A stretch of 42,017 nucleotides of DNA from an uncultured Prevotellaceae bacterium (GTDB lineage: Bacteria > Bacteroidota > Bacteroidia > Bacteroidales > Muribaculaceae), in assembly GCA_937916085.1 (NCBI GenBank), contig CALGGO010000078.1, forward strand, positions 1-42,017. The letters run 5' to 3'. Shown piece by piece: positions 16,876 through 24,648 of this stretch; within the stretch, counting starts at the first letter, position 1; each line of letters begins with the position of its first letter. The translations under genes and the position numbers were made by a program. The notes under the pieces were generated by a model. That model was not told the origin of the DNA, ran no database searches, and was given only the letters and a program-made list of their open reading frames with translations.

Positions 16876-18489
16876 ATGAGTAAACAACTCGAAAAAATTC
16901 AGCAACTCATCGACATGCGTGCCAAGGCACGCGTGGGTGGTGGCGAGAAGGCCATTGCCAAGCAGCATGAGAAGGGCAAATACACTGCCCGTGAGAGAAT
17001 CAATATGCTCCTCGACCCAGGCAGCTTTGAGGAGCTTGACATGTTTGTTCAGCACCGCTGCACCAACTTTGGTCAAGAGAAGAAGTCGTTCCTTGGCGAC
17101 GGCGTGGTGACCGGCTACGGCACTGTTGACGGCCGCCTCGTCTATGTCTTCGCACAGGACTTCACCGTGATTGGTGGCTCGCTGGGCGAGGCCATGGCTT
17201 GGAAGATGTGCAAGGTGATGGACCTCGCCATGAAGCAGGGCGCTCCCATTGTGGGTCTTAACGACTCGGGCGGCGCACGCATCCCCGAGGGCATCAACTC
17301 GCTGGCTGGCTACGCCGAGATTTTCCAGCGCAACATCGACGCCAGCGGCGTAGTGCCTCAAATTTCGGCTATCCTTGGCCCATGTGCCGGTGGTGCGGTT
17401 TATTCTCCCGCCCTCACCGACTTCACATTGATGGCAAAGGGCACTTCGTTCATGTTCCTTACTGGTCCCGCCGTTGTCAAGACCGTTCTTGGCGAGGACG
17501 TGACACAGGAGCAACTGGGCGGCGCTACAGTTCACGCACAGAAGAGTGGTGTCACCCACTTCGCCTGCGACACCGAGGATGAGGTTATCGACACTATCAA
17601 GCGCCTATTGAGCTACATGCCAAGCAACAATATGGAGGAGGCACCCCGCCGCGAGTGCAACGACCCCATCGACCGCGTGGAGGACGCTCTCAACAACATC
17701 ATCCCCGAGAGCCCCAACGATCCTTACAACATGTACGACGTTATCGGCGCCATCGTTGATAACGGTGAGTTCCTTGAAGTTCACCGCGACTTCGCCAAGA
17801 ACATCATCGTGGGCTTTGCACGCTTCAACGGCCAGAGCGTGGGCGTGGTTGCCAACCAGCCACAGCACATGGCTGGCGTGCTCGACGTCAACGCCTCGAA
17901 GAAGGGCGGACGTTTCGTGCGCTTCTGCGACGCGTTCAACATCCCATTGGTAACTCTCGTTGACGTGCCTGGCTTCCTTCCTGGCACAGGTCAAGAGTAC
18001 AACGCCGTGATTCTTAACGGCGCCAAACTGCTCTATGCCTACGGCGAGGCCACAGTGCCCAAGGTTACTGTCACCCTGCGAAAGAGCTACGGCGGCAGCC
18101 ACATCGTGATGAGCTGCAAGCAGCTGCGCGGCGACATGAACTACGCTTGGCCAAGCGCCGAAATCGCTGTGATGGGTGCCGCCGGTGCCGCCGGCATTCT
18201 CTATGCCAAGGAGTCGAAGGCTGCCAAGACTGCCGCCGCCGAGGCCAAAGAGGCTGGCGACGAGGCTAAGGCAAAAGAAATCATGGAAGAGAACAAAAAG
18301 TTCATCGCCGAGAAGGAGCAAGAGTACAACGACCTGTTCTGCACTCCGTTCAATGCCGCCAAGTATGGCTACATCGACGACGTGATTGAGCCTCGCAACA
18401 CCCGCTTCCGCGTGATTCGCGCCCTGGAGCAGCTGCGCACCAAGAAATACAACAACCCTGCCAAGAAGCACGGCAACATTCCTTTGTAA
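16876..18489 (+). CDS. mmdA: Methylmalonyl-CoA decarboxylase carboxyltransferase subunit (alpha)
   Basis: A 537-residue acyl-CoA carboxyltransferase. It has the biotin-dependent carboxyltransferase halves with GLNDSGGARIPEGINSLAGY and GPCAGGAVYSPALTDF, then DVPGFLPGTGQEYNAVI and RKSYGGSHIVMSCKQL. Family knowledge: it moves the carboxyl group of methylmalonyl-CoA to biotin on the carrier protein, the first step of sodium-coupled decarboxylation. It is close to the PccB family, but the gamma, carrier and beta genes downstream favour decarboxylase. An Ala/Lys/Glu-rich helical stretch (about 442-483) is longer than the usual linker before the NDLFCTPFNAAKYGYIDDVI segment. Operon spacing to the next gene is 22 bases. 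Confidence 0.93.
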   Translation: MSKQLEKIQQLIDMRAKARVGGGEKAIAKQHEKGKYTARERINMLLDPGSFEELDMFVQHRCTNFGQEKKSFLGDGVVTGYGTVDGRLVYVFAQDFTVIGGSLGEAMAWKMCKVMDLAMKQGAPIVGLNDSGGARIPEGINSLAGYAEIFQRNIDASGVVPQISAILGPCAGGAVYSPALTDFTLMAKGTSFMFLTGPAVVKTVLGEDVTQEQLGGATVHAQKSGVTHFACDTEDEVIDTIKRLLSYMPSNNMEEAPRRECNDPIDRVEDALNNIIPESPNDPYNMYDVIGAIVDNGEFLEVHRDFAKNIIVGFARFNGQSVGVVANQPQHMAGVLDVNASKKGGRFVRFCDAFNIPLVTLVDVPGFLPGTGQEYNAVILNGAKLLYAYGEATVPKVTVTLRKSYGGSHIVMSCKQLRGDMNYAWPSAEIAVMGAAGAAGILYAKESKAAKTAAAEAKEAGDEAKAKEIMEENKKFIAEKEQEYNDLFCTPFNAAKYGYIDDVIEPRNTRFRVIRALEQLRTKKYNNPAKKHGNIPL

Positions 18490-18511
18490 TTTCTATTCAA
18501 CCATCAGTAAA

Positions 18512-19549
18512 ATGAATAAGAAAATATTATTGACACTGATTGCTGTTGTCGCTGCCCTTACCGCCAGCGCGCAAGGACGTCTTGACCTGCGCATCAACGA
18601 GGCGATGGTGCAGAACGACAGTAACTATGTTGACCAAGATGGCAACCGCTCGGCGTGGATTGAGATTTTCAACGCCTCGCACAGCACCAACGCCATCGAG
18701 AAGATGTTTATCACCACTTACAAGCAAGACTTCATTCAAAACTATTTCAAGGCTGAGGAGCAGAAGAGCAACAAGAAACGCAATCAGCTCCTGAATGAGC
18801 TTGCCCAGAAGCATGGCGACAGCATCTATGTGATTCCTAGAGGTGATGTTGACACTAAAGTCAAGCCACGCTCGCATGTGGTGTTCTTTGCCGACGGCAA
18901 CGACGCAGCGGGCACCTTCCACCTGCCCTTCAAGCTGGAGGCAGGAAAGGACAACTACATCGCACTCTACGACGTGAACGGAGACCTTGTTGACGAGGTC
19001 ATTATCCCCGCCAACCTGCCCGCCGACCAGTCTTTTGCCCGCATCAGCGAGGAAGCCATCGACCTTCACAAGGGTTCCAGGGATTTCGACAACGCCGAGT
19101 GGCAAGTGCGTGACGGCAAAACCGAGGCCACAGCAATCTCTCCCGCCAAGTTCAACGCCCGCCCGGTTAACGAGAACATCCAGAAGTTCAAAGACGAGGA
19201 CCCCTCGGGCATACTGCTCACCCTCATGTCGATGGGAGTAGTGTTCTGCGCTCTGCTCATGCTCTACATCCTCTTCAAGCTCTTTGGCAAGGCGTTTGCC
19301 GCCAAGGACAAGAAGAAAGAAGAGGAAGTTGTCGAGAAAGCCGTTGCCACCGATGCCACAAACGAAGCAGCTCCAGCTGGCGACGATGAGGCAATCGCAG
19401 CTATCTGCATGGCGCTCTACCAGCATTTCAACGCTCACGACGAGGAAAGTGGTGTTCTTACCTTCGACCACAGCCACGAGGCTCACAGCGCATGGGGTTC
19501 GAAGGGCAACCTGCTGCTCCACAAGCCCGAGCATCACGACAATCATTAA
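18512..19549 (+). CDS. OadG-like gamma subunit with lamin-tail-like N-terminal domain
   Basis: A 345-residue protein with signal peptide (ILLTLIAVVAALTASAQG). Its exported N-terminal domain resembles a lamin-tail fold (LRINEAMVQNDSN, then RSAWIEIFNAS). A single membrane helix follows (about 232-257, ILLTLMSMGVVFCALLMLY) with a Lys/Glu-rich cytoplasmic tail. The helix and tail match the OadG/MmdD gamma subunit that anchors sodium-pumping decarboxylases. Classic OadG is under about 100 residues, so the large periplasmic extension is notable. It sits between mmdA and the biotin carrier, 22 and 29 bases away. The C-terminal segment (DEEAIAAICMALYQHF type) is also typical of this family. The OadG role is secure by context; the role of the extra domain is unknown. 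Confidence 0.8.
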   Translation: MNKKILLTLIAVVAALTASAQGRLDLRINEAMVQNDSNYVDQDGNRSAWIEIFNASHSTNAIEKMFITTYKQDFIQNYFKAEEQKSNKKRNQLLNELAQKHGDSIYVIPRGDVDTKVKPRSHVVFFADGNDAAGTFHLPFKLEAGKDNYIALYDVNGDLVDEVIIPANLPADQSFARISEEAIDLHKGSRDFDNAEWQVRDGKTEATAISPAKFNARPVNENIQKFKDEDPSGILLTLMSMGVVFCALLMLYILFKLFGKAFAAKDKKKEEEVVEKAVATDATNEAAPAGDDEAIAAICMALYQHFNAHDEESGVLTFDHSHEAHSAWGSKGNLLLHKPEHHDNH

Positions 19550-19578
19550 TTATCACTAACATTTAATTTGTTTTATCA

Positions 19579-20016
19579 ATGAAAGAATATAAATATAAAA
19601 TCAATGGTCACGAATACAAAGTAAATGTTGGTGACATTGAGAACAATATCGCTCACATCGAGGTCAACGGAGTGGCTTACGACGTTGAGCTCGAAGAAGA
19701 GAAGGCCATCAAGCCTGTTATCAAGAAAGTGGCACCGAGCAGCGACGCACCTGTCGCCGCCAAGCCAGCAGCAGCCAAACCAGCAGCCACCGCATCCGCA
19801 GGCGATCATGTCATCGCTTCGCCACTGCCTGGCGTTATCAAGGAGCTCCATGTGAAGGAAGGACAGCAAGTGAAGGCTAGCGACGTGGTTTGCATCCTCG
19901 AAGCCATGAAGATGGGCAACGAGATTCATGCAGGCAAGGACGGCGTAGTGAAATCTATTAACGTAGCTCTCGAAGAGTCGGTTCAAGAGGGCACCACCAT
20001 CATGATTATCGCTTAA
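19579..20016 (+). CDS. mmdC: Biotin carboxyl carrier subunit of methylmalonyl-CoA decarboxylase
   Basis: A 145-residue biotin carrier. An N-terminal domain (1-50) is joined by an Ala/Pro-rich flexible linker (about 52-75) to a biotinyl domain with SPLPGVIKELHVKEG and the attachment motif EAMKMGN, biotinyl Lys at 111. Family knowledge: it shuttles the carboxyl group from the alpha subunit to the membrane beta subunit. Only 4 bases separate its stop codon from the beta-subunit start, indicating translational coupling. Biotin ligase is not in this window. Confidence 0.95.
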   Translation: MKEYKYKINGHEYKVNVGDIENNIAHIEVNGVAYDVELEEEKAIKPVIKKVAPSSDAPVAAKPAAAKPAATASAGDHVIASPLPGVIKELHVKEGQQVKASDVVCILEAMKMGNEIHAGKDGVVKSINVALEESVQEGTTIMIIA

Positions 20017-20020
20017 CACT

Positions 20021-21175
20021 ATGGTACTACTGAATATAGCTGAAAACCTGAAGCAATTCTGGGAATTCACGGGCTTCTACAACGTCACGTTGTCGCCCGA
20101 GAGCTTGATCATGCTGTGCGTGGGCTTGTTCTTCATCTACCTCGCCATCAAGCACGACTTCGAGCCTATGCTGCTGGTGCCAATAGGTTTTGGTATCCTC
20201 ATCGGTAACATCCCCTTCCAGCCAGGCAACGAAATTGGCATCTACGAGGAAGGGTCTGTGCTCAACATCCTCTATCAGGGTGTGCGTCAAGGTTGGTACC
20301 CACCGCTCATCTTCCTGGGAATCGGTGCGATGACCGACTTCTCGTCGCTGCTCGCCAACCCCAAGCTCATGCTTGTGGGCGCCGCCGCGCAGTTCGGCAT
20401 CTTTGGTGCTTATATAGTAGCCTTGGCTATGGGATTCATGCCCGACCAAGCTGGCGCCATCGCCATCATTGGCGGTGCCGACGGTCCTACCGCCATCTTC
20501 CTTTCGTCGAAACTCGCCCCCAACCTGATGGGTGCCATCGCCGTTTCGGCTTATAGCTACATGGCGCTCGTGCCGGTGATTCAGCCGCCCATCATGCGAC
20601 TGCTCACCACCAAGAAGGAACGCCTCATCCGCATGAAGCCCGCCCGCAAGGTGTCGCAGACCGAGAAGATTATCTTCCCCATCGTGGGACTTATCCTCAC
20701 CTGCTTCTTCGTGCCTAGTGGCTTGCCACTGCTCGGAATGCTGTTCTTCGGAAACCTGCTGCGTGAGAGTGGCGTGACGACTCGCCTCGCTAAGACTGCC
20801 AGCAACGCAATGACCGACATGGTGACTATCGTTCTGGGTATGTGCGTGGGTGCTTCCACTCAGGCAACAGAGTTCCTCACAAGCGACACCATCAAGATTT
20901 TCGCTCTTGGTTTCATGGCGTTCATCATCGCCACCACTTCGGGTGTCCTCTTCGTGAAGCTCTTCAACCTCATCCTGCCTAAGCACAAGAAGTTGAACCC
21001 ATTGATTGGCAACGCCGGTGTGAGCGCTGTGCCCATGGCGGCACGCATCAGCAACGACCAGGGCCTCAAAGCCGACCCAAGCAACTACCTCCTCATGCAC
21101 GCCATGGGACCAAACGTTGCAGGTGTTATCGGTTCGGCAGTAGCCGCCGGTGTATTGCTCGGCTTCCTTGGATAA
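20021..21175 (+). CDS. mmdB: Sodium-translocating decarboxylase beta subunit
   Basis: A 384-residue multi-pass membrane protein of the OadB/MmdB family. It has the signature GGADGPTAIF (151-160, functional Asp at 154), AYSYMALVPVIQPPIMR and a C-terminal NAGVSAVPMAARISNDQG. The nine-helix pattern and length are normal. Family knowledge: it decarboxylates carboxybiotin and exports sodium ions, conserving energy in propionate formation. It is last in the operon and is followed by a 13-bp stem terminator. The final 15 codons and that terminator are duplicated at 29014-29119 with synonymous differences only. Confidence 0.96.
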   Translation: MVLLNIAENLKQFWEFTGFYNVTLSPESLIMLCVGLFFIYLAIKHDFEPMLLVPIGFGILIGNIPFQPGNEIGIYEEGSVLNILYQGVRQGWYPPLIFLGIGAMTDFSSLLANPKLMLVGAAAQFGIFGAYIVALAMGFMPDQAGAIAIIGGADGPTAIFLSSKLAPNLMGAIAVSAYSYMALVPVIQPPIMRLLTTKKERLIRMKPARKVSQTEKIIFPIVGLILTCFFVPSGLPLLGMLFFGNLLRESGVTTRLAKTASNAMTDMVTIVLGMCVGASTQATEFLTSDTIKIFALGFMAFIIATTSGVLFVKLFNLILPKHKKLNPLIGNAGVSAVPMAARISNDQGLKADPSNYLLMHAMGPNVAGVIGSAVAAGVLLGFLG

Positions 21176-21234
21176 TAGAACGCTATACCTATATTTTAAA
21201 TAATGTGTGCCCCCACAAGCGGCACACATTATTT
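21128..21234 (+). repeat. mmdB 3' end and terminator: left copy of islet flank
   Basis: The last 15 sense codons of mmdB (from ATC GGT), the stop and the terminator are repeated at 29014-29119. Both copies encode IGSAVAAGVLLGFLG and share the 13-bp terminator arms and loop exactly. The two flank 7.8 kb of accessory genes. Confidence 0.95.
21199..21233. terminator. mmdB terminator hairpin
   Basis: AATAATGTGTGCC (21199-21211) pairs perfectly with GGCACACATTATT (21221-21233) around a 9-base loop. The convergent minus-strand gene ends at 21240, so it may serve both directions. Confidence 0.9.
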
Positions 21235-21239
21235 ATTGA

Positions 21240-21815
21240 CTATTCTTTTTTCAACAAGCGCAACGCACTGACCCCCAATTTACTCCCAGCCACATAAACT
21301 TTCTCGAGACGGTCACCACGCAACACATCGGTGGCCACAAAAGGCTGTCCCACACACACTACCTTGCAGCATAGTGTGTCGCCCTCGGCAAGTTTGGAAT
21401 TAATGCTCAAAAGCACCTTAAAGCGACCATAACCCAAGCACAAGAGCCTACACATGCGAGCTGGAGCCCACTCAAGCTCCACGATATCACCAGCGTTGAG
21501 TTGGTCACACCTAATCAATTTCTCGTTAACAAACTGCGACTGAGCATCAGAGCCTTCATCGTGAGCAATAAAATCGCGCCAACCTCGATAACCCACATAG
21601 CGACTCAAAATGTCTAAAGTGCCGATTGATGGCTCATGATCACTATCCACCATGCCAAACAGACGCCGCAAGGTAGAGACACTGAGCTTCTCGCTAGTGC
21701 TTTTTTTAATCTCAGCCACAAGACAGTTGAGATTGGTTATCGTACTTAATGGATGCTCCGACTTTTGCGCCACAAGAGCTAACAGGCTTTCTATTTTTCG
21801 TTTTTCGTCTGTCAT
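21240..21815 (-). CDS. Unknown 191-aa regulator-like protein
   Basis: A 191-residue soluble protein from the ATG at 21815. The longer in-frame reading crosses its promoter and is rejected. The N-terminal part is helical and contains LSVSTLRRLFG followed by SIGTLDILSRYVGYRGWRDF. To me this resembles the small helical, possibly DNA-binding segment common in uncharacterised Bacteroidales proteins. The C-terminal half is beta-rich (GDIVELEWAPARMCRLLCLGY, with FKVLLSINS). No catalytic motif is visible. A TATATTTG -7 box (21839-21832) lies 16 bases upstream of the ATG inside a perfect 9-bp inverted repeat, which would suit autoregulation. It is divergent from the exported-protein gene at 21941. Function is not recognised. 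Confidence 0.6.
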   Translation of the reverse strand: MTDEKRKIESLLALVAQKSEHPLSTITNLNCLVAEIKKSTSEKLSVSTLRRLFGMVDSDHEPSIGTLDILSRYVGYRGWRDFIAHDEGSDAQSQFVNEKLIRCDQLNAGDIVELEWAPARMCRLLCLGYGRFKVLLSINSKLAEGDTLCCKVVCVGQPFVATDVLRGDRLEKVYVAGSKLGVSALRLLKKE

Positions 21816-21832
21816 AATGAAATTCTTTATGC

Positions 21833-21857
21833 AAATATAGTGACAAATACTATATTT
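21833..21857. promoter_or_regulatory. Perfect 9-bp inverted repeat over promoter (operator candidate)
   Basis: AAATATAGT (21833-21841) and ACTATATTT (21849-21857) are exact reverse complements separated by 7 bases. The left arm lies inside the -7 box of the minus-strand gene starting at 21815. Confidence 0.7.
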
Positions 21858-21903
21858 CAAGCACGTCGTCACAAACTTTAACCATCGTGAACACGAATGA
21901 ACA

Positions 21904-21935
21904 TTTGCTATTCTCAACAATTATATTTAGCTTTG
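21904..21935 (+). promoter_or_regulatory. Promoter of the 218-aa exported protein gene
   Basis: TTTG (21904-21907), 20 bases, TAGCTTTG (21928-21935): an exact consensus match. The ATG at 21941 starts five bases after the -7 box, so the transcript would have almost no leader. Confidence 0.8.
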
Positions 21936-21940
21936 CAGCC

Positions 21941-22597
21941 ATGAAAAAGAAAGTTTGCTTCACACTTCTTCTAATTTGCTTTGCATTAGCAGGGAGTGCA
22001 AAAAAAGATAGACCCTCTGGTCTTAAGAACATCGTGTTGCGTGACGGTGACATGGAATACTTCATGCAAGGATTGGTAATTGACGTTCCTGTACCCAAAA
22101 ACCATAATAACGATTACCTATCGATAGCTATAGACAACGACTATTATGACGAAATCAACAAAAAAAATCTTCCTCAGACAGAATCAAAAATCATCTACTA
22201 CCCCACCCTTTATGTCCGCAACAAACTGCTAAATAACGAAACCCCAATCGACTTGGATGAAATCATTTATAATGGAAAACACCTTAAAGTTAACCGACCA
22301 GTTTTTGATGACTGTTACATCTGGGATGTCGCGATCTATGAAGAATTCATCTTCTTTATTGCCAAAACATGCGGACAATGGTTCACTCTTTTTTTTGACA
22401 CCACAACCTATGAAACCGACTGCATATCTCAGTCATTGATGAGAAAGGGACTTTCAAGCGACAGCATGTGGATTATCACCTATAACAACGAGGACATGAG
22501 TAATACAGATGAACTCTCTAGAGAATCGGTGGGCGAGCTATATGATCTAATTAAAAATGCGAGAGAAAGAGAAAATGTCAATTCTCAACCTCAATAG
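21941..22597 (+). CDS. Exported protein of unknown function
   Basis: A 218-residue protein with signal peptide MKKKVCFTLLLICFALAGSA. The ATG at 21941 is chosen over an upstream in-frame ATG (21887) because it gives a clean signal peptide and the promoter sits between the two. The mature part has alternating beta and polar stretches (GDGD-like DGDMEYFMQGLVIDVPVPK, YYDEINKKNLP) and no motif I recognise. Its last 20 bases overlap the 3' end of the convergent kinase gene. Shared promoter architecture with that kinase suggests a two-gene module, possibly with this protein facing the kinase's outer domain. That link is inference. Confidence 0.7.
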   Translation: MKKKVCFTLLLICFALAGSAKKDRPSGLKNIVLRDGDMEYFMQGLVIDVPVPKNHNNDYLSIAIDNDYYDEINKKNLPQTESKIIYYPTLYVRNKLLNNETPIDLDEIIYNGKHLKVNRPVFDDCYIWDVAIYEEFIFFIAKTCGQWFTLFFDTTTYETDCISQSLMRKGLSSDSMWIITYNNEDMSNTDELSRESVGELYDLIKNARERENVNSQPQ

Positions 22598-23885
22598 CCT
22601 TCTTTATTGCTAAGCGAGCGGCAGATAAAGCCCTTGCCTCTAGCCTTTTACATTCTTCAGCATCTTCAATATGGGCTTCTTCAATTATTTTGTGTACACT
22701 CATTTCAAGTTCTAGACTAAACTGTCGGCTTGCTTTTGCTTTCTCTATATCACTCAGGCTTTTGTCTTCAATCGTGTTTTTGTATTCGGCATACAGCTTT
22801 AATGCCATTGACTTTGTGCGGTCTATCAGCTCCCACTCATTAATGTGATTTTGATTGACAATATTTGATGATTGCCTGTCAGTCAATTCATCGGCGACGA
22901 TAATCTTCTCATTTATTGGGGTATGGACAGGCTCTTCTAAAGTTTTGGGGACTAACTCTTTGTTTGTTTCAAGGATGTCTTTATTACTTTTCTCATACAC
23001 ACTAACGGAGTCGGCTGGTGATAAAACCGCAGTCTCTTTTTTCTCGCTGGTTCTTGGAAGCAACAGCAACATCACTATTGCAATCACTGTGAGCGACAAT
23101 GCCACACCCCACCACCACTGGCCTTTTCGGTCAGTCAACGCCTTGCGCACCTGCGACACTCTCTGGTAGCGGTCATCAGCACTTGCCGCCATACATCGAC
23201 GAGCCACCTTTGCCAATGACGGATGCAACTCACTAAGCATCACACCAAGCGAGTAGATATCGCTGCGCACGTCGCCATTGCTCGTGCCCGAAAGTAACTC
23301 TGGGGCGACATAACCAGGTGTGCCGGCAGGCTGTTTGAATGATGTGAAACGCGAAGAATCACTCAGTCCAAAGTCAAGCACCTTCACCTGTTCCCCAACA
23401 GCACTAATCATCACATTCAACGGTTTCAGATCACGATGTATCACCTGATGACTGTGAAGAAACTCAACAGCGTCACATAGCTGAAGGGCAATACTTTTCG
23501 CTTGGTTTTTGCTCAGTTCGTGATTTCGCACATAATCTTCAAGCGTGTCACCATCAACCCATTCCATCACGACACATTTGCCGAGTGTCGCGACATGGGT
23601 GAAGTCGAGCGTCAAGGCAATATTCTTGTGGCGAAGATTGAAGCCTAAGTCAAACTCCTTTTCAAGCAACGCAATGGCATTGATGTCATCACAATATTCT
23701 TTTTTTAGACATTTGAGGGCAAAGAGCTTTCCATAATGTTGAGCCTTATACACAAGAGTCATGCCATGATTTGAGCGGTAAACCTCCTCAATGTGGCGCC
23801 ACTCGCCATCGCCAACACCACTCTCATCAAGGCTCGCAAAGAACCCCGACTGACCATACTCTTCATATTGTTTATTTCCGCTCAT
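22578..23885 (-). CDS. Membrane-anchored Ser/Thr protein kinase
   Basis: A 435-residue Hanks-type kinase. Visible motifs are K58 (LFALKCLKK), HRDLKPLNVM (150-159), DFG (171-173), GTPGYVAPE (188-196) and SDIYSLGVMLSEL (208-220), followed by a short C-lobe. One membrane helix (about 257-277, WWWGVALSLTVIAIVMLLLL) leads to a roughly 160-residue outer domain with Glu/Lys-rich helices. Family knowledge: such eukaryote-like kinases phosphorylate Ser/Thr on partner proteins, with the outer domain often sensing signals. The start at 23885 is chosen because a full promoter ends only 8 bases before it. It is convergent with, and overlaps, the exported-protein gene. It lies inside the islet bounded by the mmdB-tail duplication. 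Confidence 0.93.
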   Translation of the reverse strand: MSGNKQYEEYGQSGFFASLDESGVGDGEWRHIEEVYRSNHGMTLVYKAQHYGKLFALKCLKKEYCDDINAIALLEKEFDLGFNLRHKNIALTLDFTHVATLGKCVVMEWVDGDTLEDYVRNHELSKNQAKSIALQLCDAVEFLHSHQVIHRDLKPLNVMISAVGEQVKVLDFGLSDSSRFTSFKQPAGTPGYVAPELLSGTSNGDVRSDIYSLGVMLSELHPSLAKVARRCMAASADDRYQRVSQVRKALTDRKGQWWWGVALSLTVIAIVMLLLLPRTSEKKETAVLSPADSVSVYEKSNKDILETNKELVPKTLEEPVHTPINEKIIVADELTDRQSSNIVNQNHINEWELIDRTKSMALKLYAEYKNTIEDKSLSDIEKAKASRQFSLELEMSVHKIIEEAHIEDAEECKRLEARALSAARLAIKKAIEVEN

Positions 23886-23893
23886 TACAACCG

Positions 23894-23925
23894 CAAAAGT
23901 AACATTTTTCTTCAAAACTCACAAA
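23894..23925 (-). promoter_or_regulatory. Kinase gene promoter
   Basis: Minus strand TTTG (23925-23922), 20 bases, TACTTTTG (23901-23894): exact consensus. The ATG is 8 bases downstream, so the leader is at most a few bases. Confidence 0.82.
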
Positions 23926-23940
23926 TCAAACTCTTTTTAA

Positions 23941-24384
23941 CTCTTGTGAACACACTTGAACAAAATATGACATTGCACATTTTGCGATTCAAAACTAATT
24001 TTGCACTCATAGCAAAAAATGTGCGAAAACAGCTCACCAAGTGTTGCATATTTAAACTATTGTGCTTAAATTTGCATCGCATTAAATGGCTGGCAAGAGA
24101 GCCATAACGCCAATAATGCTACATTTTGCGGAAGCGTAATGCGGCCAGTACCTGTGAATCTGGACAATTCACCTATCGTAACAGAGGCCAGCAGCAACGC
24201 AACCACTTCATGCTATCGACAAGAGGAAGCCCTCGGGATTCACTTGCTCCGATACATCAAGAGGTGTGAGCTGTTTTCTTTCTGTTACTAGGCAAGTCCA
24301 GAGCCTAACAGGTACAAAAGAAAACCCAAGCGCGCACCTTTTCTTTGTTAATTAACATAATTATAAACTTTTAGACTTAAAATC
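23941..24384. other. 444-base spacer with hairpins, no assigned gene
   Basis: It shows three structures. Hairpin ATGGCT/AGCCAT spans 24086-24105. GTGAAT/ATTCAC with a 7-base loop spans 24154-24172. A longer stem runs from GTTTTCTTT (24273-24281) to AAAGAAAAC (24317-24325), enclosing CTGT/ACAG and TAGGC/GCCTA. A 50-codon ATG frame (24139-24291, starting MRPVPVNLDNSP) crosses the first part but resembles nothing I know. From about 24110 to 24335 base composition is richer in G/C than the genes that follow. Possible explanations are a structured RNA, a leader of the downstream operon or the remnant of a mobile element; I cannot decide. Confidence 0.45.
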
Positions 24385-24648
24385 ATGCTTTACAACCAAA
24401 CACAAATTCAAGGCAACTCAATGCCCCTATTGATGGGATTTACCCAACCAACAAAAATTGAATGTGACGAAACTCCAATTGTCTACTATTATGATCCAAT
24501 CAGTCAAACAATGCCGATTCAATGCGGAAGGACTGTAGGAACTAGATGTTTGAAGGTAAGTGGTACCGTCAAAAAAACTTCCACTAATAGCAGAACCCAG
24601 GTGACTGATAAGAAAAACGAGATTGACGACCAAAAGTATGTAAAATGA
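24385..24648 (+). CDS. Candidate graspetide (RiPP) precursor peptide
   Basis: An 87-residue peptide whose last codon and stop overlap the start of an ATP-grasp ligase by 4 bases. The N-terminal part (MPLLMGFTQPTKIECDETP, then YYYDPISQTMPIQCG) would be the leader; the YDP-x-SQ pattern recalls leaders of ATP-grasp-modified RiPPs, which is inference from memory. The C-terminal region (58-87) has Thr/Ser acceptors (TSTNSRTQVT, 65-74) followed by acidic donors D75, E79, D81 and D82. That is the composition needed for side-chain ester or amide links. A second ATG at 24421 could also be the start (75 residues). No signal peptide or double-glycine leader cleavage site is seen. The alternative is a small unrelated protein. 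Confidence 0.65.
   Translation: MLYNQTQIQGNSMPLLMGFTQPTKIECDETPIVYYYDPISQTMPIQCGRTVGTRCLKVSGTVKKTSTNSRTQVTDKKNEIDDQKYVK

Noticed and set aside
20027..21229. 400-codon minus-strand frame opposite mmdB
   Set aside because: His/Glu-rich translation without domains, fully antisense to a clear membrane subunit.
24139..24291. 50-codon frame in the spacer as a second RiPP precursor
   Set aside because: No start-site signal, no core-like Thr/Asp pattern and overlap with hairpins; kept only as an unexplained region.
24086..24325. tmRNA, RNase P RNA, SRP RNA or group II intron
   Set aside because: None of the conserved core strings of those RNAs can be found on either strand.
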